Positions 52,201-60,078 of a stretch of 64,000 nucleotides of DNA are shown here, piece by piece. The translations under genes and the position numbers were made by a program. Source of the stretch: Streptomyces sp. CB02959 (GTDB lineage Bacteria; Actinomycetota; Actinomycetes; Streptomycetales; Streptomycetaceae); the NCBI RefSeq assembly GCF_002803155.1, contig NZ_NNBP01000012.1, forward strand, positions 124,001 to 188,000, read 5' to 3'. Position 1 is the stretch's first letter, and every line of letters begins with the position of its first letter. The notes beneath the pieces are model-generated. The model was not told where the DNA came from and did not search any database. It saw only the letters and a program-made list of their open reading frames with translations.

Positions 52201-55200
52201 AGCACCCGCAGCAGAACCACCAGCAGCCGCACCACCCCCAGCAGCAGCCTGCGCCGCAGCACCAGCCTCAGCCCCACCACCCGCAGCAGCCGCACCCACA
52301 GCAGAACCAGGCGCACCACCCTCAGCAACCCACGCTCCAGAGCCACCACCCGCAGCAGCAGAACCAGCAGCCGCACAACCCCCAACAGCAGCACCCCAAC
52401 CAGCAACACCAGCCCCAGCACCAGGCGCCCCAGCAGCACCCCCACCAGAACCAACAGCAACAGCACCACAACCAGCAGCAGCCGCAGGACCACCACCAGC
52501 AGCCTCAGCACCCGCAGCAGCACCAGCAGCAGGTGCCGCACCATCAGCAGCCGAGCCTCCACGACGTCCGGGCCGGTCTCAACCACCACCCGGGCGGCCT
52601 GTATTCACCGTTCCCGCACGACCAGCAGGCGCTGGAGCACCACTTCCCGCGGAACCCGGACGGCTCCCCGCAGGTCCACGCCGACCCGTTCCAGCCGTGG
52701 GCCAGGTACCAGAACGACGGCGGCCCGACCGTGCCCGGCCGGTCCAACAACTGCGCCGACTGCACCCGTTCCTTCATGGAGTCCTGGTACGGGAACCCGC
52801 AGGTCTCCGCGCCGCGTACGTACGACACGGACGCGCACGGCAACCTCGACCGCGCCAGCGGTGAACGGGACGGCACCCACAACATCCAGAACTGGGCGGG
52901 CACCAACTTCCGCAACTCCGGCCAGAACGCCCACGACAGCTACACCAACATCGCCCACGAGCTCCAGCAGGCGGGCCACGGCTCGGCCTCGGCCGTCCTG
53001 GTGACGTGGCCGAAGAACCCGGACGGCACCGGCGGCGGCGCCCACGTCTTCAACGCGGTCAACCACAACGGCAAGGTCGTCTGGGTGGACAGCCAGACCG
53101 GCCAGATCAGCCACCAGCCCATCCACACCCACGCCGAGGGCGTCTGGCACCTCACCCTCGACGGCGACCGCAAGCCCTTCGACCCCACCGCCGCCCAGAA
53201 CCACCACCAGGGCCAGCCCCAACAGCAACACCAGAACCCGAACCAGAGCCAGAACCAGAACCAACCCCAGCAACATCACCCCCAGAACAACCAGCAACCA
53301 CAGCACAACCAGCAACAGCCGCAGCAGCCCCACCCCCAGCAGCAACCACAGCCCCACTACGGCCAGCAGCAGCCACAGCAGCAACCGCACGTACAGCAGC
53401 AACCGCATCAGCAGCCGTACCCGCAGCACCACCAGCCGCAGCCGCAGCCGCAGCCGCACAACCCGTACGCCCAGAACCCGCAGCACCAGCAGCAGCCGCA
53501 ACACGCCCAGCCTCAGCCGCACAACCCCTACCAGCAGCCCCACAACCCGTACCAGCAGCAGCACCAGCAGCAGAACCCCTACCAACAGCCGCACCACGGC
53601 CAACAGCCACACAACCCGTACCAGCAGCCACACCAGGGCCAGCAGCCCCACAACCCGTACCAACAGCCATACCAACAGCCGCACCAGGGCCAGCCTCAGC
53701 ACCCGTATCAGCAGCACCCCAACCAGCAACACCAGCCGTACCCGCAGCAGCACGCGCCGGCACCGCACCAGCAGCCGCAACCCCATGTGCCGCAGCAGCA
53801 CGCGCCGCAACAGCAACACCCCCAGCAGCCACACGTACAGCACCCCCAGCAGCAGCCGCACCCACAGCAACAGCAACAGCCCCACCAACAGCCGCATCCC
53901 CAGCAACAACACCCGCAGCAGCACCCACAACAGCACCCGCCCTACCCCCAGCACGCCCCCAACCAGCAGTACGGCGGCGGGCACCACCCCGCGGGCGCAC
54001 CGGGTACCCACCACGACCCGGCCGACGGGCATGCTCCGAACGCCGAGCACCCGCACCATGGCGCACCCGAGACGAAGCCGGAGCATGCTCCGGACCCCAC
54101 GGCGGACCACCGTCCCCAGGACCGCCACCCCCAGGACCACCACCCCCAAGGGCAGGGCCCCGAGCACCAGTCATCGGCGCACTCCGGTACGGAGCACCCG
54201 CACCAGCCGCCGGTCCCCCGCAACCCCGGCGCCCTCCCGCCGCCCGACCCCTCGGGCCACCAGCCCTCGGGGCACGACAAGAACACGCAGCACCCGGGCG
54301 ACAAGGACGGCAAGGGCGACGGCAAGACCGGGGACGAGAAGCCGAAGAAGGGGAAGCACAAGCTCGACGACTCCCCGGAGGAGAAGGCCGCGAAGCGCCA
54401 GGCGATGCGGCAGCGGAGCAGCCATGTGGCGAGCGAGACCTACAGCGGCAATCGGGCCGAGGGAAGCACGCCGTACGAGCACCGGCAGCCCGGCGACGGC
54501 GCCCACGAGCACTACACGATGCTGTCGGACGATTCCCAGTCGACGCTGCGCCGCACCAACGACGTCCGGCAGGTGAATCTCGAACCGGTCGTCGACCATC
54601 TGAACCGCTGGGCCGAGCCGGCGAAGGAAGGCGATCCCAAACCGCCGCTGCTGCACGCCATCGACGAATCGGCGAAGGGCCCCCTCACCAAGGACCGGCT
54701 CGAACACCTGCTGCCGGGGTTCGGTGCGATGAAGCAGTCGGAGCAGCTCGCCACGGTGGGTGCCATCGCCCGCATGAGCCACCAGTTCCACGACGCGCAC
54801 GCCGTGGAGAACTCCGGCGGCTCCTACCTCCACTCCCGCCACGACCCCAAGAGCGGCGACCCGGTGGACCCCGCGCCGCAGGCCCGCGCCTATGCCATAC
54901 GGCAGAACGTCATCGAACGCGGGGAAGAGCCGAACACGAAGGAACTCGCCAAGGAGCAGCGGAAATTCAACGCGCTGTGGCGGAATGTGGTGGGCAATCC
55001 GTCGAAGAGCACCGATCCGGAGGTCCAGGCGGGCGCCTCCAGGCTGCGTCCGGATTTCTCCGGAAAGAACTACGCGGTCCTGGAAGTGCAGAAGACGAAG
55101 CCGGACGGCACCACCGAGACGCATTACGTCATCGACTCCTCGGTGCCCGCCAACAGTTTCGGAAAACCCCAGGAGCATTCGGAGCCGGTGCTCGGCGAGG

Positions 55201-55619
55201 CGTACCGGAAGATGTACGCGGAGAATCCCGAGGGGTACAAGACGCCCACGATGTACACGGAGTTCGAGCCCTGCGGCTCCGGGACGGATCCGGCTTCGGC
55301 CAACTGCTCCTACTACCTGTCGCATGAATTCGAACGCCCCTTGGACCAGGAACGCACCAAGTACCACGACATCCCGCCGGAAGAGCGCGGAAATCTCCCG
55401 CACCGGACGAATGCGACAACGATCTACTACGGGGTCGGCTACCGCGACAACGGCCTTTCCCCGCAGGAGGTGACACGCATTCGGGAGAGCGTCGGCGAGG
55501 AGAAGGCCGATGCGGCGATCAAGGAAGCGCAGAAGGAGTCGATTCTGCGGCGGAAGGAGGATATGGACCGGGCCCGGGGCGAGATGCTCCGCGTGTGGAT
55601 GAAGGTAGCCTCGTACTGA
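49242..55619 (+). CDS. Giant polymorphic toxin with two predicted warheads (papain-like and deaminase-like)
   Basis: The product has 2125 residues. Residues 1-240: CpnT-like WXG100 N-terminus (WLEWVLQMLGYDWPTGDEDK) and a hydrophobic segment (VAVIAQLAILAAEIIAAQAA). 245-380: Gly/Ser/Glu/His repeats. 400-1000: Pro/Asp/His-rich with a 40-residue tandem repeat at 751-822. About 1000-1100: Gln/His/Pro-rich. About 1105-1310: papain-like fold of the toxin glutamine-deamidase type, with C1171 in NNCADC, H1268 in GGGAHVFNAV and D1283 in VWVDSQTG. 1312-1575: second Gln/His/Pro/Tyr-rich linker. About 1725-2125: C-terminal deaminase-like domain with H1979-S-E1981 (EHSEPVLGEAY) and C2011...C2022 (EPCGSG...ANC), matching the HxE and PCx(n)C zinc motifs. 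The first would modify Gln or cleave protein, the second would deaminate nucleic acid or nucleotides. Both activities are predictions. Type VII export is expected. Confidence 0.85.
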   Translation: MSIMLPDWLEWVLQMLGYDWPTGDEDKMIESGDQWREFARTVEQLQSEGVTAAGNVLSANTGDSIDGFSKTWDKFSDGGNGYLDDAREAAELIAFAMDAGSGVIIGMKVAVIAQLAILAAEIIAAQAAAPFTLGLSEIGAAGATQATRLIVRRILKEAKDALIEAIVNTVKQPAMDALQAMISDAIAQGVNMSFGAQNGFDVNRSLKTGAESATDSLKNTGENLGTNFRDALGGKAGHHARTGLDHAAGHGGEHGGGEHGGSGGEHGSSGEHGSSGEHGSGEHGSGEGGSGTGGGEHGGSGAGSGAGPGSGAGEHGGSGSGSGSGSGSGEHGGSGSGSGSGSGSGSGEYSGSGGGSGEHGGAGGGSGAGSGGPSHAPRAGDSPSTTPEHADSGTGSESRSDSGSRSDSPSGSGSGGDHPRPAAPPLPDPAHRSPFDEGYQGGHDPYGESHSPDSGHAPSSEHPDGVSTHPTADHTPDSARPESISTQPTADHTPDAPHQDGVSTHPTPDAGRPDSVGTHPTPDHTPDPVSTQPAPEHSTTPSHADSVSTQPAPEHTAPSPANSPVHEGSSHGDQGAGGPQPSPSPAPSHDGGAGSGTGGGASSGSSDSSGSSGGGGTGGRPSVPHVSVPAQGAPVQHSGGQPSVQHRDPAPGDPTSPVGGDHDTTVRTQSADTMTAPPPTQHSATDSGTNSPNSPTAGGPSQSGPQGSGPSTGMPTAMPAHGGGAPAAGSSAPSASPTRPTADSGGGAQSNRRPDGSQAVRDVTQQRNPERPAYNPRLDGPRSNATAPGPNRRPDGTQAVHDPTQRRAPERPPYNPRLDGPRPDAGHPNVQHPDAHHPDAPRPADAHPPQDRRPEAPQGENQRPDAPHGDQRPTRTDQPHPDRPADGHHPDEAPAPPRPQEHHPDAQRPETPRPDAPHHPDADRPRPENTHADIPRPEDNHPSQHPESNRPETNHPETNRPDSPSPEHSQNPEHSPSAGHPQNPNPQHPQQNHQQPHHPQQQPAPQHQPQPHHPQQPHPQQNQAHHPQQPTLQSHHPQQQNQQPHNPQQQHPNQQHQPQHQAPQQHPHQNQQQQHHNQQQPQDHHQQPQHPQQHQQQVPHHQQPSLHDVRAGLNHHPGGLYSPFPHDQQALEHHFPRNPDGSPQVHADPFQPWARYQNDGGPTVPGRSNNCADCTRSFMESWYGNPQVSAPRTYDTDAHGNLDRASGERDGTHNIQNWAGTNFRNSGQNAHDSYTNIAHELQQAGHGSASAVLVTWPKNPDGTGGGAHVFNAVNHNGKVVWVDSQTGQISHQPIHTHAEGVWHLTLDGDRKPFDPTAAQNHHQGQPQQQHQNPNQSQNQNQPQQHHPQNNQQPQHNQQQPQQPHPQQQPQPHYGQQQPQQQPHVQQQPHQQPYPQHHQPQPQPQPHNPYAQNPQHQQQPQHAQPQPHNPYQQPHNPYQQQHQQQNPYQQPHHGQQPHNPYQQPHQGQQPHNPYQQPYQQPHQGQPQHPYQQHPNQQHQPYPQQHAPAPHQQPQPHVPQQHAPQQQHPQQPHVQHPQQQPHPQQQQQPHQQPHPQQQHPQQHPQQHPPYPQHAPNQQYGGGHHPAGAPGTHHDPADGHAPNAEHPHHGAPETKPEHAPDPTADHRPQDRHPQDHHPQGQGPEHQSSAHSGTEHPHQPPVPRNPGALPPPDPSGHQPSGHDKNTQHPGDKDGKGDGKTGDEKPKKGKHKLDDSPEEKAAKRQAMRQRSSHVASETYSGNRAEGSTPYEHRQPGDGAHEHYTMLSDDSQSTLRRTNDVRQVNLEPVVDHLNRWAEPAKEGDPKPPLLHAIDESAKGPLTKDRLEHLLPGFGAMKQSEQLATVGAIARMSHQFHDAHAVENSGGSYLHSRHDPKSGDPVDPAPQARAYAIRQNVIERGEEPNTKELAKEQRKFNALWRNVVGNPSKSTDPEVQAGASRLRPDFSGKNYAVLEVQKTKPDGTTETHYVIDSSVPANSFGKPQEHSEPVLGEAYRKMYAENPEGYKTPTMYTEFEPCGSGTDPASANCSYYLSHEFERPLDQERTKYHDIPPEERGNLPHRTNATTIYYGVGYRDNGLSPQEVTRIRESVGEEKADAAIKEAQKESILRRKEDMDRARGEMLRVWMKVASY
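51492..51707. repeat. 40-residue tandem repeat inside the toxin gene
   Basis: A 120-base unit occurs once in full and once nearly in full. Unit 1 starts NRRPDGSQAVRDVTQQRNPE and unit 2 starts NRRPDGTQAVHDPTQRRAPE; both end YNPRLDGPR. They encode residues 751-790 and 791-822. The units differ at several positions, so the duplication is not recent. Confidence 0.85.
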
Positions 55620-55698
55620 TACACGCACCGCCGCTGAACTGCTGCGCGCACCGCCCAGATACGCACACCACCCCTGCCCCTGGATCGGAGTTCGGAAC

Positions 55699-57951
55699 GT
55701 GCAACACCGCGAGGCCCTTCGGACCGCCCTCGGCCTGCTGGAGCAGGCCGGCCCGTCGGGCGTCGTCCTCCAGGTGTCCGGACAGGCCGGGGCCGGCAAG
55801 TCGCGGTTGCTGGCCGACCTCCGGCAGCACTTCCCGGCGGCCGTCGCGGTCGATTGCCGCGGCCTGACCGCCGACCGGGTCGCGGCCGCCGTACTCGCCG
55901 GACTCGGGCTCCGCACGGACCCCTCGCGCGACCGCGAGCCGCTGCGCGACGCCCTCGCGCAGCACTCCGGCGACTCCCTGGTGGTCCTGGAGAACGCGCA
56001 GTGGGCCGGGCCGCTGTTCGGTTCCCGCGAACCCACGCGGGTGGGCGGGGACCTCGCCGCCGAGATCGCCCTGCGGAGCGGCGGGCGGATGTCGGTCGTG
56101 GTGGAGGTGGACGGCGCGCACGAACGGGTGGCCGTGACCCGCCCCAAGGACGTACGTCTGGAGGGGCACCCGGCGCACGCGGCACCGGTGGCCCGGTTGC
56201 TCGCCGGGCATCCGGCGCTGCAGGCCCTGGCGGCGGCGGAGACCCCCGCGGTGCCCCTTGCGGTCTGGGAGTTCCTCGCCCGGGCGCTCGGTGTCCCGGC
56301 GACCGCCGCGGAGCTGTCCGACCTCGCCGAGCGCCTTCCGGAGGTCCTGCTCCGGCACCCCGCGGAGGCGTCCGGCGAGGGTGCGGTGGGCTTCCGCACC
56401 GACGGCCTCAAGCACCTCGCCCGCACCGCCCGCCCGTGCACGGCGGCCCAACAGGGCGCCCTCGCCGGGGAGTTGCGCACCGGGATCAGCACCCGTCCGC
56501 CCTCCGACCCGGTCCACGCCTACGCCGCCCAGGCCCTCGCCCTGCACGCCGCCCTCTCCGGCACCGAACTCCCCGCGCTGCTCGCCGACGCACCGGCCCT
56601 CGCCCACTGCACGCGCTACTCCGTGCTCCAGGCGCTCGCCCACCACTTCCCGGAGGGCGTCCCCCAAGGGGGCGTCGCCGCCGACATCCACTACCTCGAA
56701 ACCGAGGGGATCGCCCCGGAGGACCAGGGCGAATGGCTCTCCTGGCTCCACTGGGCGGCCACCAACCGCGGCGAGACGGCATGGGCGGCGGCCCTCGCCG
56801 ACGCCGGCGTCCCGCTGCCCTGGCGCACCGCCTGGTCGCACTACCGCCCCTACGGCGTCTTCGGCCCCGTCCCCGGCGAAACCGGCAAGGTGGACCACCT
56901 GTTCCCCGGAGCCCTCGACGGCATCGGCGCCGTAGCCGGCCAACGCCTGCTCCCGGTCTACCAGGACGGCGCCTACGTCCTGCCCGAAGGCGACGACCAG
57001 GCCGTCGAGCGCGTGTGGAGCATCGCGGACGGCACGGAGCTCGCGCCCCCCACCACCGTCGACCTCTTCTACGACCTGGAGGGCGACCTCGAAAGCGTCG
57101 AGGGACGCACCCGGTTCGAGGGCGGCCGGGAAGCGGCCCTCGACCTCGACGACCGCACCCCCCTCCGCGTCCCCCGCAGCGCCACCGCCAGCTGCACCGC
57201 GGACGGCGACCGCTGGCTCCTGGCGGGCCGCGGCGGGCTGTTCGCCGTCGACGTCCACCACCCGGCGCCCCGCGGCGACGAGGACCTCCCCCTGCCCCGC
57301 TGGGCGCCCCCGCTGATCGCCCCGCACACCACGGCGGCCACCTGGGAGTTCCCGGCGGAACTCGGCACGCCGCCGGGCCCCTCCCGCGCGGCCCTCACCC
57401 GGGCCTTCGGTGCGGACTCCTGCCGCACCCTGCCCGCCGACGCCCTGCCGCCCGGCCTGGACGAGGCCACCCGCCGCTGCCTGACCGGGACCGGCGTCCC
57501 CGTCATCAACGGCCACCTCTACCTGGCGACCGTCCCGCCCCTCGACGAGATCGGCCTGCCCACCGCCGACTGGCAGGCCGAGCCCGCCGTTCCCTCCCCC
57601 GGCCCCGGCCCCTTCCACCCCCTGGGCACCTGGATCGGCTCCGGCGCGTATCTCGACGCCGCCACCGGCCGGATCGTCCAGGACGGCCGGTCCGGCGCGT
57701 CCTTCGAACTCGCCGTCGCCGGCAGCCTCCCCCAGTACCTCGCGCTCCTCTGGCTCTACCGGACCTTCGAGACCAGCGCCTTCGCCACCACCGCCGAGCA
57801 CCGTGACGCCAGGTCCGCCCTCCGGGAGTGGGCGGCCCGCGTCGACCCCCTCGTCGAGGACAGCCACGCGTGGCAGGCGGTGCTCTCCGGCTCCATGGAG
57901 TCCGACCTGATCGTCAGCGGCTGGACCCTCCCCGGCCTCAGGCCGGCCTGA
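55699..57951 (+). CDS. NTPase domain protein with SUKH-4-like C-terminus, candidate immunity protein
   Basis: The product has 750 residues from GTG 55699. The N-terminal P-loop NTPase has Walker A SGQAGAGKSR (about 27-36) and a Walker B-like strand SLVVLENAQW. A helical middle (about 200-380) follows, then a SUKH-type domain and a C-terminal part resembling SUKH-4 (WIGSGAYLDAATG, SLPQYLALLWLYRTFETSAF). SUKH proteins commonly neutralise nuclease and deaminase toxins. It lies 79 bases after the toxin gene with no terminator visible, the classical position for the antidote of a C-terminal toxin domain. The NTPase fusion is unusual for an immunity protein; a role in recycling or toxin sequestration is open. 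Confidence 0.7.
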   Translation: MQHREALRTALGLLEQAGPSGVVLQVSGQAGAGKSRLLADLRQHFPAAVAVDCRGLTADRVAAAVLAGLGLRTDPSRDREPLRDALAQHSGDSLVVLENAQWAGPLFGSREPTRVGGDLAAEIALRSGGRMSVVVEVDGAHERVAVTRPKDVRLEGHPAHAAPVARLLAGHPALQALAAAETPAVPLAVWEFLARALGVPATAAELSDLAERLPEVLLRHPAEASGEGAVGFRTDGLKHLARTARPCTAAQQGALAGELRTGISTRPPSDPVHAYAAQALALHAALSGTELPALLADAPALAHCTRYSVLQALAHHFPEGVPQGGVAADIHYLETEGIAPEDQGEWLSWLHWAATNRGETAWAAALADAGVPLPWRTAWSHYRPYGVFGPVPGETGKVDHLFPGALDGIGAVAGQRLLPVYQDGAYVLPEGDDQAVERVWSIADGTELAPPTTVDLFYDLEGDLESVEGRTRFEGGREAALDLDDRTPLRVPRSATASCTADGDRWLLAGRGGLFAVDVHHPAPRGDEDLPLPRWAPPLIAPHTTAATWEFPAELGTPPGPSRAALTRAFGADSCRTLPADALPPGLDEATRRCLTGTGVPVINGHLYLATVPPLDEIGLPTADWQAEPAVPSPGPGPFHPLGTWIGSGAYLDAATGRIVQDGRSGASFELAVAGSLPQYLALLWLYRTFETSAFATTAEHRDARSALREWAARVDPLVEDSHAWQAVLSGSMESDLIVSGWTLPGLRPA

Positions 57952-57984
57952 CCGCCCCGCCCGCGGCCCGCGCCGCACGCACGA

Positions 57985-58019
57985 GAACCGCCGGCGGGCC
58001 CAGGGCTCGCCGGCGGTTC
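57985..58019. terminator. Bidirectional terminator, perfect 12-bp stem
   Basis: GAACCGCCGGCG (57985-57996) pairs perfectly with CGCCGGCGGTTC (58008-58019) around an 11-base loop, between the convergent toxin-locus and agmatinase genes. Confidence 0.85.
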
Positions 58020-58037
58020 CGGTGGATCCGCGGTCGA

Positions 58038-59009
58038 TCAGCCGCGTGCGTCCGCGATCTGCCGCGACATGATCGTGGTCAGCTCGTACGCGGTGTGCGA
58101 GGCGGCCACGGCCGTGATCTCCGCGTGGTCGTAGGCCGGCGCGACCTCGACGACATCGGCGGACACCAGGTTGCAGGACGCCAGCCCGCGCAGGATCTCC
58201 AGGAGCTCGCGGGAGGTCATGCCGCCCGCCTCCGGCGTGCCGGTGCCCGGGGCGTGGGCCGGGTCGAGGCAGTCGATGTCGATGGAGATGTAGAGCGGCC
58301 GGTCACCGATGCGCTGGCGCAGCTGGTCGGCGATCTCGTCGGCGCCGCGGCGGTAGACGTCCGCCGAGGTGACGATGCCGAAGCCCAACTTCTCGTCGTC
58401 GGTGAGGTCCTTCTTGCCGTAGAGCGGACCGCGGGTGCCGACGTGGGAGAGCGCGGAGGTGTCGAGGATGCCCTCCTCGACGGCCCGCCGGAACGGGGTC
58501 CCGTGGGTGTACTCGGCACCGAAGTAGGTGTCCCAGGTGTCCAGGTGCGCGTCGAAGTGCAGCAGCGCCACCGGGCCGTGCTTCTTGGCGACCGAGCGCA
58601 GCAGCGGCAGCGCGATGGTGTGGTCGCCGCCGAGCGTCATCATGCGGGCGCCGGAGCCGAGGATGTCGTCCGCGGCGGCCTCGATGGTCTCCACGGCCTC
58701 GTTGATGTTGAACGGGTTGGCCGCGATGTCCCCGGCGTCCGCGACCTGCGCCAGCGCGAACGGCGAGGCGTCCTGCGCCGGGTTGTACGGCCGCAGCAGC
58801 CGCGATGCCTCACGGATCGCGTTGCCGCCGAAGCGGGCGCCCGGGCGGTAGGAGACGCCGGTGTCGAAGGGGACACCGACGACGGCGACATCGGTCCGGC
58901 CGCCGACCTCGTCGAGGCGGGGCAGCCGCGCGAAGGTCGCGGGCCCGGCGTAGCGCGGAATACGGGAGGAGTCGACGGGGCCCACGGGCTCGTGCGATGC
59001 GGTGGTCAT
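58038..59009 (-). CDS. speB: Agmatinase / guanidino-acid ureohydrolase
   Basis: The product has 323 residues. All six manganese ligands of the ureohydrolase fold are present: H130 in GGDH, D153, H155 and D157 in DAHLD, and D244 and D246 in SIDIDCLDPA. Members hydrolyse agmatine to putrescine and urea, or guanidinobutyrate and guanidinopropionate to the amino acid and urea; the motif does not decide between them. It lies 10 kb from a PucR regulator, a sodium symporter and a TPP enzyme, with the toxin locus in between. Length is standard. Confidence 0.9.
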   Translation of the reverse strand: MTTASHEPVGPVDSSRIPRYAGPATFARLPRLDEVGGRTDVAVVGVPFDTGVSYRPGARFGGNAIREASRLLRPYNPAQDASPFALAQVADAGDIAANPFNINEAVETIEAAADDILGSGARMMTLGGDHTIALPLLRSVAKKHGPVALLHFDAHLDTWDTYFGAEYTHGTPFRRAVEEGILDTSALSHVGTRGPLYGKKDLTDDEKLGFGIVTSADVYRRGADEIADQLRQRIGDRPLYISIDIDCLDPAHAPGTGTPEAGGMTSRELLEILRGLASCNLVSADVVEVAPAYDHAEITAVAASHTAYELTTIMSRQIADARG

Positions 59010-59201
59010 GGGGGCAGATTAGGACCGCCCCGGCACCCGGGACATGGACATTTCCGATCTCCGGGCCACCGGCGTTCGACATTTCGTCCAGCGCCCGCCG
59101 CCGTCCGCCGCGCCGCTCCGGTCGTGTCCGGCCCGTGTCCGCCCGGTGTCCGCGCTGTGGAACGCCCGGCCCGCGGAGATCCGTAAGGGCACAATGTCGC
59201 T

Positions 59202-59993
59202 ATGCCGATAGCCGCTACCGCCCCCTCGCGTGCCGAACTCATCGACCACCTCGTACGGACCCGGATCGCCGGGCAGGTCGCCACCCCCCGCGAGAACAAC
59301 CTCCTGCACTACCGCCGGCTCGCGAACGGCGACCGCCACTACTGGTTCGGCCTGGAGCTGGGCGACCGCTGGACGGACGAGCAGGACGTGCTGGCCGTGA
59401 TGGCGGAGCGCTGCGGCGTCAGCGACGACCCGCACCACCGGCAGGGCCAGGACACCATCGACCCCGAGCTGACCGTGGACGCCCTGGACCGCGCGGCCGC
59501 GGTGCTGCGCAAGGCGGCCGCCGACGGCCAGCGCGTCCTGTTCGCCACCGGCCACCCGGGCGGCCTGCTCGACGTGCACCGCGCCACCGCCCAGGCCCTG
59601 CGCGACCGGGGCTGCGAGATCGTGGTCATCCCCGACGGGCTGCACGCCGACGACGGCATGGTCTTCCAGTTCGGCGACGTGGCGATGCTGGAGCGCGGCG
59701 CGACGCTGTGGCACACCCACTCGCCGGAGCCGATGGCCGCCGTCCTGGACGGCCTGGAGCGCGCCGGCCGCCCCCAGCCGGACCTGGTCATGGCCGACCA
59801 CGGCTGGGCCGGCTGCGCGGGCCGGCGCGGCATCCCCACCATCGGCTTCGCGGACTGCAACGACCCCGCGCTCTTCCTCGCCGAGTCCGAGGGCACCGTC
59901 CAGGTCACCGTCCCCCTGGACGACCACGTCCTGAGCCCCCGCCACTACGACCCGCTCACCACCTACCTGCTGGCGGCGGCTGACCTGCGCTGA
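59202..59993 (+). CDS. Conserved actinobacterial phosphatase-like protein
   Basis: The product has 263 residues and appears globular and cytosolic. Notable conserved blocks are RVLFATGHPGGLLDVHRATA, VVIPDG followed by DGMVFQF, ATLWHTHSPEPM, and VMADHGWAGCAGRRGIPTIG with FADCNDPALF after it. Streptomyces homologues are usually labelled phosphatase, and the Asp/His-rich loops could form a metal site. I cannot assign a substrate. ATG 59202 has AAGGG about 13 bases upstream, farther than ideal. CTGACCTGCG is tandemly repeated across its stop codon. Confidence 0.65.
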   Translation: MPIAATAPSRAELIDHLVRTRIAGQVATPRENNLLHYRRLANGDRHYWFGLELGDRWTDEQDVLAVMAERCGVSDDPHHRQGQDTIDPELTVDALDRAAAVLRKAAADGQRVLFATGHPGGLLDVHRATAQALRDRGCEIVVIPDGLHADDGMVFQFGDVAMLERGATLWHTHSPEPMAAVLDGLERAGRPQPDLVMADHGWAGCAGRRGIPTIGFADCNDPALFLAESEGTVQVTVPLDDHVLSPRHYDPLTTYLLAAADLR

Positions 59994-60078
59994 CCTGCGC
60001 TGACCACCAGCGCGCGGACGCAGCGGGCCTCCGGGGGACCGGGGCCGGCGGCCGTCACCGCCGACGGTCGCGCCGGCC

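Noticed and set aside
52200..53960. CRISPR-like repetition in the toxin gene
   Set aside because: The repetition is imperfect codon-level Gln/His/Pro wording inside one reading frame, with no constant repeat and no unique spacers.
52600..54170. Long minus-strand frame rich in Leu and Val opposite the toxin gene
   Set aside because: It is the complement of CAG/CAC repeats, which reads as Leu/Val. It mimics a membrane protein but has no start signal or helix pattern.
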